From NCBI GenBank assembly GCA_903829815.1, contig CAIKRR010000035.1:1-48306 (forward strand): 48,306 bases of DNA, read 5' to 3'. A program made the position numbers and the translations under genes. The notes below the pieces were generated by a model. It saw only the letters and a program-made list of their open reading frames with translations, did not search any database and was not told where the DNA came from. This document shows positions 1 through 6,936 of this stretch, one piece after another; the stretch's first letter is position 1, and each line of letters begins with the position of its first letter. This DNA comes from an uncultured Pseudomonadota bacterium (GTDB lineage Bacteria > Pseudomonadota > Gammaproteobacteria > Burkholderiales > SG8-39).

Positions 1-117
1 CGCCGACTGAAGGTGCAACGCGCCTCGAACCTCTGTGGCGTGAAGGAACATCGCGACTGGCTGGCCTTCTACAAGGTGCTGCAGCGCGACCTCAGGTCGC
101 AGATCATCTATCGGTAG
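1..117 (+). CDS. 3' end of an unidentified gene (partial)
   Basis: Frame 1 is open from the first base to a TAG at 115-117 and gives a 38-residue C-terminal tail rich in Arg, Leu and Lys, ending in QIIYR. No start is in the window, so the gene begins to the left. Nothing in the tail lets me name a family. Most of the sequence just downstream looks decayed, so this tail could belong either to a real gene or to another relic; codon use alone cannot decide it. Confidence 0.45.
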   Translation, partial: RRLKVQRASNLCGVKEHRDWLAFYKVLQRDLRSQIIYR

Positions 118-581
118 GGGTGGTGGGATCAAGTCCACGCGGTCAAGTCCGCGGGAAGTCCCTCGTATTGAAACCCCGGTCTGCATCGGGCAAGCCGGGC
201 AACCCGAGCCGTACCGGTTGTGTTGGTCAGCGACCAGCGTGTCTTCGCACCGCCGGTCTCCGACCTGTACAGCCCCGCGAACGCGGTTGCGTTCACGGCC
301 GTCGCCGAGGCGCCCACGCCGAGCGTAATCAGCCCATTGTTCCACTGGTTGGGGAAGCCAAACGGCGCGATACCGGCTGGTCGAGGAGCAACAGTCGAGG
401 TGACCATCTGCTTGGCTTCGGCTCTTGATGCAGCAAGCGGCGGCCTTGCCGGTGGTGCGCAGGGTGCAAGCGGGCTCACGAGCTCACCGGTCACGTCCCT
501 GCCGGATTGCCGCATCCGACGGCCCTTGCGATCTTGCCTGTCTCATGTTGCGATAGATTTCGCTCGGCGAGAACGACCGGC
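118..581. other. Stretch without a supportable gene
   Basis: About 460 bases between the upstream gene tail and the ATPase relic. Open frames exist on both strands (for example 129-515 on the minus strand and 220-591 on the plus strand), but they overlap each other, have no clear ribosome binding site and match no family I recognise. Given the relic that follows, this is most simply eroded coding sequence or intergenic DNA. Confidence 0.4.
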
Positions 582-719
582 GAGCCTCTAGAGCGCAGTG
601 CACTGATAGGCAAGGGGATGGTCTGGAGCCCGAGGCACGGTAACAACGCATTCACGGTGCCGATGTTCGATGAGTTCATGAAGCGCATCATCCTGGGCGC
701 CGACGGACGGCATGGGTAA
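582..719 (+). pseudogene. C-terminal relic of an AAA-type ATP-binding protein
   Basis: The plus-strand frame ending at the TAA of 717-719 contains GKGMVWSPRHGNNAFTVPMF followed by DEFMKRII. From family memory, a motif of the form 'KGM(I/V)YSPxHGxxAFTVPxFDxFMRR' sits at the C-terminus of a widespread group of AAA ATP-binding proteins of roughly 380-400 residues. Only this tail is present. Upstream in the same frame there is no Walker A or Walker B motif, so the ATPase core is gone. The tail lies between an unknown gene and a toxin-antitoxin pair, which fits a site of repeated insertion and deletion. The family assignment rests on one motif and is moderate. Confidence 0.5.
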
Positions 720-749
720 CGAGGGGTGGGGTCAGTTGTTCACTTCTGA

Positions 750-829
750 TTCGTGTTCACGAAACGTATACACTTGCATTGTGCATATCGTCGGTGTTCG
801 TTTTCCGTTTGCGTTCGCGTAACGCGAAC
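750..829 (+). promoter_or_regulatory. Two inverted repeats upstream of the AbiEi-like gene
   Basis: Two short palindromes lie within 100 bases of the start codon at 847. One is TTCGTG-tt-CACGAA at 750-763. The other is GTTCGCGT-a-ACGCGAAC at 813-829, with perfect 8-bp arms. AbiEi-type antitoxins are known to repress their own promoter by binding inverted repeats upstream of the operon, so these are good operator candidates. The second palindrome ends 17 bases before the start codon and close to the GGAGGGAG ribosome binding site. I could not place a convincing -35/-10 pair. Confidence 0.5.
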
Positions 830-846
830 AATGCTCGGAGGGAGTC

Positions 847-1878
847 ATGCGCGAAGCGCAGCGAGAACAGGAGATTCTTCAGCAAGCCACCACAGCGCTT
901 GAGACGGTGACGGGACTGCATGCAGACGCCAGGTTCGAACCGGGCGCCGTCGTGGCGTGCGATGCCATTCTCGACATTCAGGTCGACGGACGAACCCTTC
1001 GCTTTGCCGCTGAGGTTAAGACCGTTGACCGGTTCCAGACGCTCGGTCTGGTCAAGGCAAGGGCAGACACCGCCCCGTACCCGCTTCTGCTGGTTGCTCC
1101 CTACATCACTGAGGCAACTGCTCAAAAATGTCGGCAGCTGAAACTGTCGTTCATTGATGGGGCAGGCAATGTCTATCTCGAGGCGCCGGGCCTCCTCGTC
1201 TACGTCGCGGGCAAACCCCGCCCCACTCAGGCGCGCGCAGCCACGTCCTTCCTTTCGTTGACACCGGCGGGCCTGCGAGTCATTTTTGCTCTGATCCAGG
1301 CGCCAGAACGGGCGGCCGCGCCGTACCGAGACATCGCCAGGGTCGCCAGGGTTTCACTCGGTACCGTAAGTGATGCCTTGGCCGATCTGGAGGCGCGCGG
1401 CTTGCTGGCTCCCGACAAACCGGGGCCTCGCCGTCTGCTCGCGCGCGATCGGTTGCTTGACGAATGGGTTGCGCACTATCCGGTCAAGCTGAGACCCAAA
1501 CTGCACCTCCGGCGGTTTACCGCGCCCCGCCCCGACTGGTGGCGAGGCGTGGACATCGGACAGTATCAGGCCTGTTGGGGCGGGGAGGTCGCCGCCGCGA
1601 AGCTCACCAGCTACCTCACACCCGAACAGGTGACTATTTATGCCGCTGGCACAATCGATCAGCTCGTTCTCGCCCACCGACTGCGCCCCGATGCCCGAGG
1701 AGAGATCGAGATCCTCGACGCATTCTGGACGCGGGAGGGTGCTCGCAAGCCAACCGATGTAGCACCACCCGTGCTGGTCTATGCCGACCTGATGGCGACC
1801 AACGACGCTCGCAATATTGAAACGGCAACGATGATCCGTGAACAGAACCTCACAGACACTCGTCATCCAGCCCGATAG
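847..1878 (+). CDS. AbiEi-like antitoxin / transcriptional regulator (type IV toxin-antitoxin)
   Basis: A 343-residue protein. Residues about 80-120 (PYPLLLVAPYI, then FIDGAGNVYLEAPGLLVYV) match what I recall of the AbiEi_2 antitoxin family (PF09952), whose members carry an 'IDTAGNAY' motif. Residues about 138-195 read as a winged helix-turn-helix (TPAGLRVIFAL ... RVSLGTVSDALADLEARGLL). The N-terminal 60 residues have an acidic pair (D39, D43) before AAEVKT (E56, K58), which looks like a PD-(D/E)XK nuclease core, though that is only a pattern. The start ATG is set by a strong GGAGGGAG at 839-844. The gene overlaps the following nucleotidyltransferase gene by 41 bases, the usual arrangement for an antitoxin translated before its toxin. 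Its role is probably to repress the operon and neutralise the toxin. Confidence 0.75.
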   Translation: MREAQREQEILQQATTALETVTGLHADARFEPGAVVACDAILDIQVDGRTLRFAAEVKTVDRFQTLGLVKARADTAPYPLLLVAPYITEATAQKCRQLKLSFIDGAGNVYLEAPGLLVYVAGKPRPTQARAATSFLSLTPAGLRVIFALIQAPERAAAPYRDIARVARVSLGTVSDALADLEARGLLAPDKPGPRRLLARDRLLDEWVAHYPVKLRPKLHLRRFTAPRPDWWRGVDIGQYQACWGGEVAAAKLTSYLTPEQVTIYAAGTIDQLVLAHRLRPDARGEIEILDAFWTREGARKPTDVAPPVLVYADLMATNDARNIETATMIREQNLTDTRHPAR

Positions 1879-2719
1879 GCCGCTTGACGGCTTGCTGCTC
1901 GACATTCTGCGTCGGGTGGACACCGTCACGGCAGATCTCGGCATCCAATACTTCATTGGCGGCGCATTAGCGCGCGATGTGGTCCTCTTCCACGTTTTCG
2001 GGCGAGATACCGGTCGCGCAACTCGCGATGTCGATGTTGGTATCTGCATCGAAGAATGGTCGCTGCTCGAAGCGCTGCGCGGTCGCCTGGTGGAGAGCGG
2101 AGCGTTTGCCCTTGTCGCAGGTGTTGTCCACAGGCTGCTCTATCGACCGGTGGGCACCGAGCTCGGCATTCCCCTCGATCTGCTCCCCTTCGGCGGCGTC
2201 GAAACGAACGACCACGTCATTCGATGGCCGCCCGCGTCGGACACCGTGATGAGTGTCGCAGGCTTCTCCGAGGCGAGCGATTCGGTCCTGATGATCGAAG
2301 TCGCCGCGAACTTTGCGGTTCCTGTTGTCTCCTTGCCATCACTGGCGATTCTCAAGCTGATGGCCTGGCACGACCGACACCTCGTAACCCCGAAGGATGC
2401 AACCGATCTCCTGATGATCGCCCGCAAGTACGCTGATGCCGGGAATGCCGATCGCTTGTTTGGCGCCGAATCGAGCCTCTTGCAGGCATTTGACTTTGAC
2501 GGCGAACTCGCTGGGGCGCAGTTGTTGGGCAAAGATGCCGCTACCCTCTGCCCGGTCAGCGCGAAGCGTGCGGTCGTCGAAATCCTGCGCGAACCGACAC
2601 TGAAGCAGCAATTGCTTGATCAAGCCCTGGCGGCGACTCTCGTCACCAGGGACGATGTCGCCAGTGCTCGTGTGGCGCTTGTCCTGCAGGCATTCCAGGA
2701 CGGCCTCGAATCCGGATGA
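1838..2719 (+). CDS. AbiEii-like nucleotidyltransferase toxin
   Basis: A 293-residue protein with a nucleotidyltransferase core: the GG motif at residues 41-42 (FIGGALARD) and the metal-binding DVD at 64-66 (TRDVDVGI). This spacing is that of the DNA-polymerase-beta-like superfamily to which AbiEii/AbiGii toxins belong. Such toxins act in the cytoplasm by adding nucleotides to a target RNA; the target here cannot be seen. A later KLMAWHDR ... TPKDATDLLMIARKY region resembles the helical half of these enzymes. The likely start is GTG 1838, inside the 3' end of the AbiEi-like gene, which implies translational coupling. There is no good alternative start before the GG motif. The pair together is a probable phage-defence or plasmid-stabilising module. 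Confidence 0.7.
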   Translation: MNRTSQTLVIQPDRPLDGLLLDILRRVDTVTADLGIQYFIGGALARDVVLFHVFGRDTGRATRDVDVGICIEEWSLLEALRGRLVESGAFALVAGVVHRLLYRPVGTELGIPLDLLPFGGVETNDHVIRWPPASDTVMSVAGFSEASDSVLMIEVAANFAVPVVSLPSLAILKLMAWHDRHLVTPKDATDLLMIARKYADAGNADRLFGAESSLLQAFDFDGELAGAQLLGKDAATLCPVSAKRAVVEILREPTLKQQLLDQALAATLVTRDDVASARVALVLQAFQDGLESG

Positions 2720-2752
2720 ATGTGGCCAGAAGAACGGGGGTCAGGTCTTGCC

Positions 2753-3064
2753 TCATCGCCAGAAACAGGCGTAATGGCCGTAGTTCCTGCCGGTCTCCTT
2801 GATGCAGTCCCACCAGCCGCCCGTGCCGGTGCCCACATAAGTGGAGCCTGAGCTGTAGAAGTCGTAGCACTCGTAGCTGATGGCCACCGTGCCAACGGCG
2901 ATGGCCGTGACCCAGGCGACGTCAATCGCGACCGCGCCGGGGCCCGCCTGCTCGATGGTCGGGCTGGCGCAGGCATAGGGTTCCTTGTCGGTCTTCGCCT
3001 GGGCCGGCAGCGCGACGCTGCTGGCTGCGAGCACGATGATCGACACGGCACGCCGCACCAGCAA
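2753..3064 (-). CDS. Small exported hypothetical protein, start uncertain
   Basis: An open frame of 103 codons. It begins with a signal-peptide-like segment (VRRAVSIIVLAASSVALPAQA, cleavage probably after AQA), followed by a mature part of about 80 residues with three cysteines and a Gly/Trp/Tyr-rich tail (GTGTGGWWDCIKETGRNYGHY). I do not recognise the family. The only starts are TTG 3064 or in-frame GTG codons at 3058 and 3046, and none has a clear ribosome binding site. The 5' end directly abuts an inverted copy of the gene's own 3' end, so the natural start and promoter may have been lost in that rearrangement. It may be a pseudogene. Confidence 0.45.
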   Translation of the reverse strand: MLVRRAVSIIVLAASSVALPAQAKTDKEPYACASPTIEQAGPGAVAIDVAWVTAIAVGTVAISYECYDFYSSGSTYVGTGTGGWWDCIKETGRNYGHYACFWR

Positions 3065-3152
3065 GACTTACGTGGGAACCGGCACCGGCACCGGCGGCTG
3101 GTGGGGCTTCTTCAAGGAAGTCGGACGAAACTACGGCCACTACGTCTGCCAC
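2756..3152. repeat. Imperfect inverted repeat made of two gene 3' ends
   Basis: The left arm at 2756-2842 (minus-strand sense) and the right arm at about 3066-3152 (plus-strand sense) are homologous coding sequence, with most differences at third codon positions plus a 6-base GGCACC expansion in the right arm. The unique 5' part of the minus-strand gene lies between the arms. The arrangement records an inverted duplication followed by truncation. Confidence 0.65.
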
Positions 3153-3167
3153 CCCTTCGGGGGCTAG
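3066..3167 (+). pseudogene. Inverted 3' fragment of a paralogue of the small exported protein
   Basis: Plus-strand codons from 3066 read TYVGTGTGTGGWWGFFKEVG, then RNYGHYVCHPFGG and a TAG at 3165-3167. This matches the C-terminus of the minus-strand gene at 2756-2842 (TYVGTGTGGWWDCIKETGRN then YGHYACFWR) with one extra Gly-Thr pair. No signal peptide or start belongs to it: the sequence in front is the antisense of the neighbour's signal peptide. It is a broken paralogue lying head to head with the longer copy. Confidence 0.7.
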
Positions 3168-3248
3168 GTCACCAGGCCAGAAGATGGGCCGTCCGCATGC
3201 CTACGACCCGGCGGGCCGCTCGATGGGTGACATCATCGCCGCGTTGGG

Positions 3249-4256
3249 CTACTCCAGGCGAATGTTTGCGCGACGGATCACCTCGCCCCATTTGCTGCGT
3301 TCCGCATCCAGGAAGGCGCCAAAGGCCTGGGGCGTGCTACCCACCGACTCACTGAACGCCTCGCGCCGCTGCGCGACGATGTCAGCCTGGCGAGCGATCT
3401 GACCGAGCGCCTCGCTCACCTTCGAGATCGATGCGGCCGGCGTCCCTGTCGGCGCCAGCAGACCCACCCAGACCAGTGGATCGAAGGCCGGGTAGCCCGA
3501 TTCGGCAAAGGTCGGCACCTCGGGCAACTGCGGCCAGCGCTGCTTGCCGGTGATCGCGAGGACCTTCAGCTTGCCCTGACGGACGCTGCCCCAGAGCGGC
3601 AGCAGCGCCTCGAACATGCCGGACATCTGGCCACCGATCATGTCGCCGTAGGGGTTCGAGCTGTTGTAGTGAACCGGCCTGACCTGCGCCTGGGTCACCT
3701 GGTTGAACCACTCGCTGGTGAGATGCTGCGTACTGCCCACGCCCAGAGTACCGACGTTGGCAAACTCGGGCCGACCATGCGTCATCGCGACATACGCACG
3801 CGCATCGGCCGCAGGCACACCGACATGGGTCACCAGCGCATAGGCGGTCGTCGATATGAGACTCACCGGCGCGAGGTCGGTCTTCGCGTCATACGGCAGG
3901 TTCGGATAGAGCAGGGGCCCGATCACCACCGACCCGGGCGTACCCAGAAGCAGCGTGTACCCGTCGGGCGGCGCCTTCGTGACGACTTCGGTCGCGATGC
4001 GGCCACCGGCGCCCGGACGGTTCTCGATCACCACCGACTGTCCCAGCAGTTGTGACAGGCGCTGACCTACCTGCCGGATATCGACATCCGGCCCGGAGCC
4101 AGCCGGGGTCGGCACGATGATGCGGATCGGCTTGTTCGGATAGTCCTGCGCTTGCGCGAGGCTGGCCAGTATCGCCAGCATGCCAAGGGCGACGAGACTG
4201 GTCGGGAGCCATCGTTGCCGGCGCGACGGGAAGGGCGAGGAGCGGTTGAGGGGCAT
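3249..4256 (-). CDS. Tripartite tricarboxylate transporter (Bug/TctC) substrate-binding protein
   Basis: 335 residues from ATG 4256, chosen over an ATG 42 bases upstream because GGAG lies 9 bases before it. A signal peptide ends in LASLAQAQ, followed by the Bug-family opening DYPNKPIRIIVPTPAGSGPD and the conserved IENRPGAGGRIATEVV and APPDGYTLLLGT segments. Bug proteins are periplasmic and bind carboxylates, amides or aromatic acids; the ligand cannot be read from sequence. No TctA/TctB membrane subunits are in the window. The amidase gene lies 42 bases upstream on the same strand, and pairing of a Bug protein with an amidase suggests an amide or amide-derived ligand. Confidence 0.88.
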   Translation of the reverse strand: MPLNRSSPFPSRRQRWLPTSLVALGMLAILASLAQAQDYPNKPIRIIVPTPAGSGPDVDIRQVGQRLSQLLGQSVVIENRPGAGGRIATEVVTKAPPDGYTLLLGTPGSVVIGPLLYPNLPYDAKTDLAPVSLISTTAYALVTHVGVPAADARAYVAMTHGRPEFANVGTLGVGSTQHLTSEWFNQVTQAQVRPVHYNSSNPYGDMIGGQMSGMFEALLPLWGSVRQGKLKVLAITGKQRWPQLPEVPTFAESGYPAFDPLVWVGLLAPTGTPAASISKVSEALGQIARQADIVAQRREAFSESVGSTPQAFGAFLDAERSKWGEVIRRANIRLE

Positions 4257-4298
4257 CGTGCGGGTCTCCGGATCGTTGTCGTTATCGGCTGCTTGCAT

Positions 4299-5897
4299 TC
4301 ACTCGGCGGGCAGCGTCGGCGCGCTGGCCGGTGCCCGGCGGTGCCGGGTCGCCTGCTCGAACGCATGCGCGTACCCTAGCAGAGCATGGTCGCTGCAGGG
4401 CAGTCCCATGAAGGCCAGCCCCATGGGCAGTCCAAGCGATCCGAAGCCCATCGGCACCACCGCCATCGGAAACCCCTCGCTGCCATAGCCGGCAATGCTG
4501 TTGGGCGGCGTGATGTGGGGGGCGCGCACGAACTCGGGCACCTCGATCGACTCGAGCGGCGTCACGATCGGCTCGGCAAACATGGGCTGATAGGGCATCA
4601 CCAGTGCACTCACCCGATGGGCGTCGAACACTGCGCGCTTCTCCCGAGTGAGCATCGGCAGGGTCTTTTCGATGAGCTGGCGATAGTCCGGGTCGTTCGA
4701 GCTGTATTCGAGCGAGTCGCGCAGCACCCGGATGGCATGCGTCGGACGCGTTGCCTCGGGCGGAAAGCGCGAGGCCGCCAGATCGGTCTCGTAGCGGGCA
4801 AGCCAGGCCTCGACCGTTTTCGGCGTGCCCTCGTCGCGGGTGGCCAGGTAGGCCTCGAAGCGCGCGCGAAACGGTCGCATCAGCAGGGGCATGAGGGTGT
4901 CCACCGCATGGCGCACATACCGGTCGAAAAAAGCCGGATCGAATCGCACCTCGACCAGGTCGGCCCCCAGTTGCTCGAGCCGGCGCAGGGCCGCTTCAGC
5001 GAGGCGGTCGATCTCGGGGTCGCCGCCAAAGAAGTCGCGTCCGATGCCGATGCGAACGCCCTGCACCGATGCCCGATCAAGGCCGCTGGCAAAGGAGCGG
5101 TAGCGTCCTTCGCAGCGGTCGGCCTCGGCAAACTGCCCGAAGGTTCGTACGCTGAGCGCATCCGCCGGGTCCGGCCCGGTAATCACGTCGAGCAGGCGGG
5201 CGGCGTCGGCGACCGTGCGCGCAATCGGCCCAGCGGTGTCGATGCCCACCTTGCGCGGTGCGATACCCCGTGCGCTGATGAGGCCGGTGGTCGGACGAAA
5301 CCCGACCACCCCGGTGAGGGCGGCTGGCGTTCGCACCGAGGTGAAGGTGTCCTCGCCGACGGCCACGGTCGTGAGGTTGGCCGATACGGCCACGCCGCAA
5401 CCGCTGCTCGACCCACCGGGCATGCGCCGGGTGTCATGAGGGTTGCGCGGAATGCCAGCCACCGTGCTGTAGCTCGCCCCCGACAGGTCGCCCAGGACGT
5501 TCTTCCCCAGGATGATGGCCCCGGCCTCGCGCAATCGGGCCACGAGCGGCGCGTCCTCGCGCGGGACCGAATCGCGCAACAGGGCCGAGCCGACCGTGGT
5601 CGGCATGTCGGCGGTGTCGATGCTGTCTTTGAGGGTCACCACCACGCCATGCAGCGCGCGCAAGGGGTTGCCGTCAGCAAGCTCGCGGTCAAGGCGCGCC
5701 GCCTCCTCGATCGCCTTGGGGTTGAGCGTCACGAAGGCGTTGAGCCCGGGCCCGGCCTCGGAATAGGCCCGGATCCGCGCGAGATAGTGCCGAACCAGAC
5801 GCACGCAATCGGTGTGGCCGCTGCGCAAGGCCGCGTGGATGTCGGCAATGCTGGCCTCTTCGGGCTGAAAGGGTTCGCGCCGGTCTGCTTGCGTCAT
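4299..5897 (-). CDS. Amidase-signature family hydrolase
   Basis: 532 residues from ATG 5897 (a GTG two codons upstream is also possible). The Ser-cisSer-Lys triad of the amidase signature family can be placed: Lys90 in VVVTLKDSIDT, the Ser cluster 163-165 in MPGGSSSGCGVA, and the nucleophile Ser187 in GEDTFTSVRTPAA. That last motif departs from the usual 'GTDTGGSIR' but keeps the Ser. The length fits stand-alone amidases rather than GatA. It has no signal peptide, so it is cytoplasmic, hydrolysing an unknown amide to an acid and ammonia. The downstream Bug gene is probably co-transcribed and may import the substrate. Confidence 0.87.
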   Translation of the reverse strand: MTQADRREPFQPEEASIADIHAALRSGHTDCVRLVRHYLARIRAYSEAGPGLNAFVTLNPKAIEEAARLDRELADGNPLRALHGVVVTLKDSIDTADMPTTVGSALLRDSVPREDAPLVARLREAGAIILGKNVLGDLSGASYSTVAGIPRNPHDTRRMPGGSSSGCGVAVSANLTTVAVGEDTFTSVRTPAALTGVVGFRPTTGLISARGIAPRKVGIDTAGPIARTVADAARLLDVITGPDPADALSVRTFGQFAEADRCEGRYRSFASGLDRASVQGVRIGIGRDFFGGDPEIDRLAEAALRRLEQLGADLVEVRFDPAFFDRYVRHAVDTLMPLLMRPFRARFEAYLATRDEGTPKTVEAWLARYETDLAASRFPPEATRPTHAIRVLRDSLEYSSNDPDYRQLIEKTLPMLTREKRAVFDAHRVSALVMPYQPMFAEPIVTPLESIEVPEFVRAPHITPPNSIAGYGSEGFPMAVVPMGFGSLGLPMGLAFMGLPCSDHALLGYAHAFEQATRHRRAPASAPTLPAE

Positions 5898-6025
5898 CGT
5901 CACGGCTCGCAGCTCGAGCGGGTGTGCAGCGCCTGGATAAACCGAGTCTTCACGTCCGATCTCCTTTCCCGGGAGGACTCCATACTACGTGCTGATCAAG
6001 GTCGCGAGGCTCGGCTGGAACCCCG

Positions 6026-6057
6026 ATCTTGCCAAATCTTGCCAAAGAACCTACGCT
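6026..6057 (+). promoter_or_regulatory. Tandem direct repeat and candidate promoter for parDE
   Basis: ATCTTGCCAA occurs twice head to tail at 6026-6035 and 6036-6045, one helical turn apart, just upstream of the antitoxin start. TTGCCA at 6029-6034 and TACGCT at 6052-6057 are 17 bases apart and could be -35 and -10 elements. In that case transcription would begin within a few bases of the ATG at 6064. ParD-type antitoxins autoregulate, so the repeat is a plausible operator. The -10 is a weak match. Confidence 0.35.
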
Positions 6058-6063
6058 TGAGCC

Positions 6064-6315
6064 ATGGGCACGATGAACATCTCTCTCCCCGACACCCTGA
6101 AGTCCTTCGTTGACGAACAGGTCAGTCAGCGTGGCTATGGCACGAGCAGCGAGTACGTGCGCGAGTTGATCCGCAAGGATCAAGACCGCCTGCACCTGCG
6201 CAACCTGCTGTTGGCCGGAGCAGCCTCGGCGCCGGCGGCCTCCGCCGATGCCACCTACTTCGATGGCCTGCGCGACCGGGTGCGCAAGGCCGCCACGCCC
6301 GCCGCCAGGGCTTGA
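6064..6315 (+). CDS. parD: ParD-family antitoxin
   Basis: 83 residues beginning MGTMNISLPDTLKSFVDEQV, the ribbon-helix-helix opening typical of ParD, with the helix continuing in YGTSSEYVRELIRKDQDR. The C-terminal half is alanine-rich, ends in a segment that would wrap the toxin, and includes DATYFDGLRDRVRK. ParD dimers bind their own promoter and neutralise ParE. The start could also be the second Met at 6073. The gene is followed without a gap by the toxin gene: its TGA overlaps the toxin's TTG start. It is divergent from the amidase gene, with 166 bases between them. Confidence 0.85.
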   Translation: MGTMNISLPDTLKSFVDEQVSQRGYGTSSEYVRELIRKDQDRLHLRNLLLAGAASAPAASADATYFDGLRDRVRKAATPAARA

Positions 6316-6641
6316 AGGCCAAGGCAGTCATCCCGCGTGAGCAGGCCAACCGGGACGTTGACGAGGCTGTCGCCCACTACCTGAGTGAGGCGGGCGAAGC
6401 TGTCGCGTTCGGCTTCATCGATGCGCTGGAGAAGGCCTACACCCACATCGGTCGCCACCCGTCCACAGGTTCTCCACGCTACGCCCACGAACTCCATCTG
6501 CCCAGCCTGCGCGCATGGCCGCTGACGCGCTACCCGTACCTCATGTTCTATGTCGAGCGTCCAGACCACATCGACGTCTGGCGTGTGCTCCACGAGCAGC
6601 GGGATATCCCCGATTGGATGCGGGAGCCCGACACCGTGTGA
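6312..6641 (+). CDS. parE: ParE/RelE-family toxin
   Basis: 109 residues from TTG 6312, which overlaps the antitoxin stop in a TTGA arrangement; no ATG or GTG lies near the N-terminus. The fold signature is EAVAHYLSEAGEAVAFGFID, then HIGRHPSTGSPRY and the C-terminal strand pattern RYPYLMFYVE ... DVWRVLHEQRDIP, with the conserved 'hxVLHxxRD' ending of the ParE/RelE superfamily. ParE toxins poison DNA gyrase while RelE toxins cut mRNA; the ParD partner favours ParE. The weak TTG start and coupling would keep toxin below antitoxin levels. Confidence 0.85.
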   Translation: MKAKAVIPREQANRDVDEAVAHYLSEAGEAVAFGFIDALEKAYTHIGRHPSTGSPRYAHELHLPSLRAWPLTRYPYLMFYVERPDHIDVWRVLHEQRDIPDWMREPDTV

Positions 6642-6647
6642 CGGCCG

Positions 6648-6662
6648 GGTCCCCGGGGGACC
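6648..6662. terminator. GC-rich palindrome after parDE
   Basis: GGTCCCC-g-GGGGACC, a perfect 7-bp palindrome, begins 7 bases after the parE stop. As RNA it could form a 6-bp stem with a 3-base loop. There is no T-run, so it is at most a weak terminator or a pause site. Confidence 0.25.
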
Positions 6663-6788
6663 AGCAAGGAGGCCCTGATCGCGGTCTGACCGATCCCTGA
6701 CATTGGCAGAGTCTCATCCTGTGAGCCAGGCATGGCCGAAGCTACCGCTTTCGTCTTCTTCTGCCCTCTTCTGGAGAGTCTGCCCTTG

Positions 6789-6936
6789 ATGAAGGATGAT
6801 CCGAGCGATGTCTTCATGCGCTGCGAGATCTTCCGACAGCAGGGTCGGTTCGAGGCGGCCCTCGAAGTACTCGAGCACGTGCCGAGGCCGCTGTTTGCCT
6901 CGCTCATCGATCAGTTCAAGGCGCTGTGCGCGGCGG
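6789..6936 (+). pseudogene. Internally deleted copy of the zinc-ribbon protein gene at 26846
   Basis: The frame from ATG 6789 reads MKDDPSDVFMRCEIFRQQG, then RFEAALEVLEHV and IDQFKALCAA. This matches the last ~50 residues of the intact 219-residue protein at 26846-27505 (DPEWRLNRCEILRQQGHFEA, then ALRELDQ and VDQQRALCAA). The leader is similar too: TGGAGAGTCTGCCC before the ATG here and CGGAGAGTCTGCCC there. The start region and C-terminal helix were therefore kept while the central ~165 codons, including the zinc ribbon, were lost. After 6936 the frame runs on into the antisense of the helicase. It could still make a short peptide. Confidence 0.55.

Noticed and set aside
220-591. 123-codon plus-strand frame and the opposing 129-515 frame as genes
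   Set aside because: They overlap on opposite strands, lack ribosome binding sites and match no family; one or both are chance frames in GC-rich DNA.
2985-3167. 60-codon plus-strand frame as an intact small gene
   Set aside because: Its first half is only the antisense of the neighbouring signal peptide; the second half is a fragment of a paralogue.
4386-6113. 575-codon plus-strand open frame
   Set aside because: It is the antisense of the amidase gene; the high third-position GC keeps the opposite frame open, and the product is a His/Arg/Gly-rich mix without any domain.
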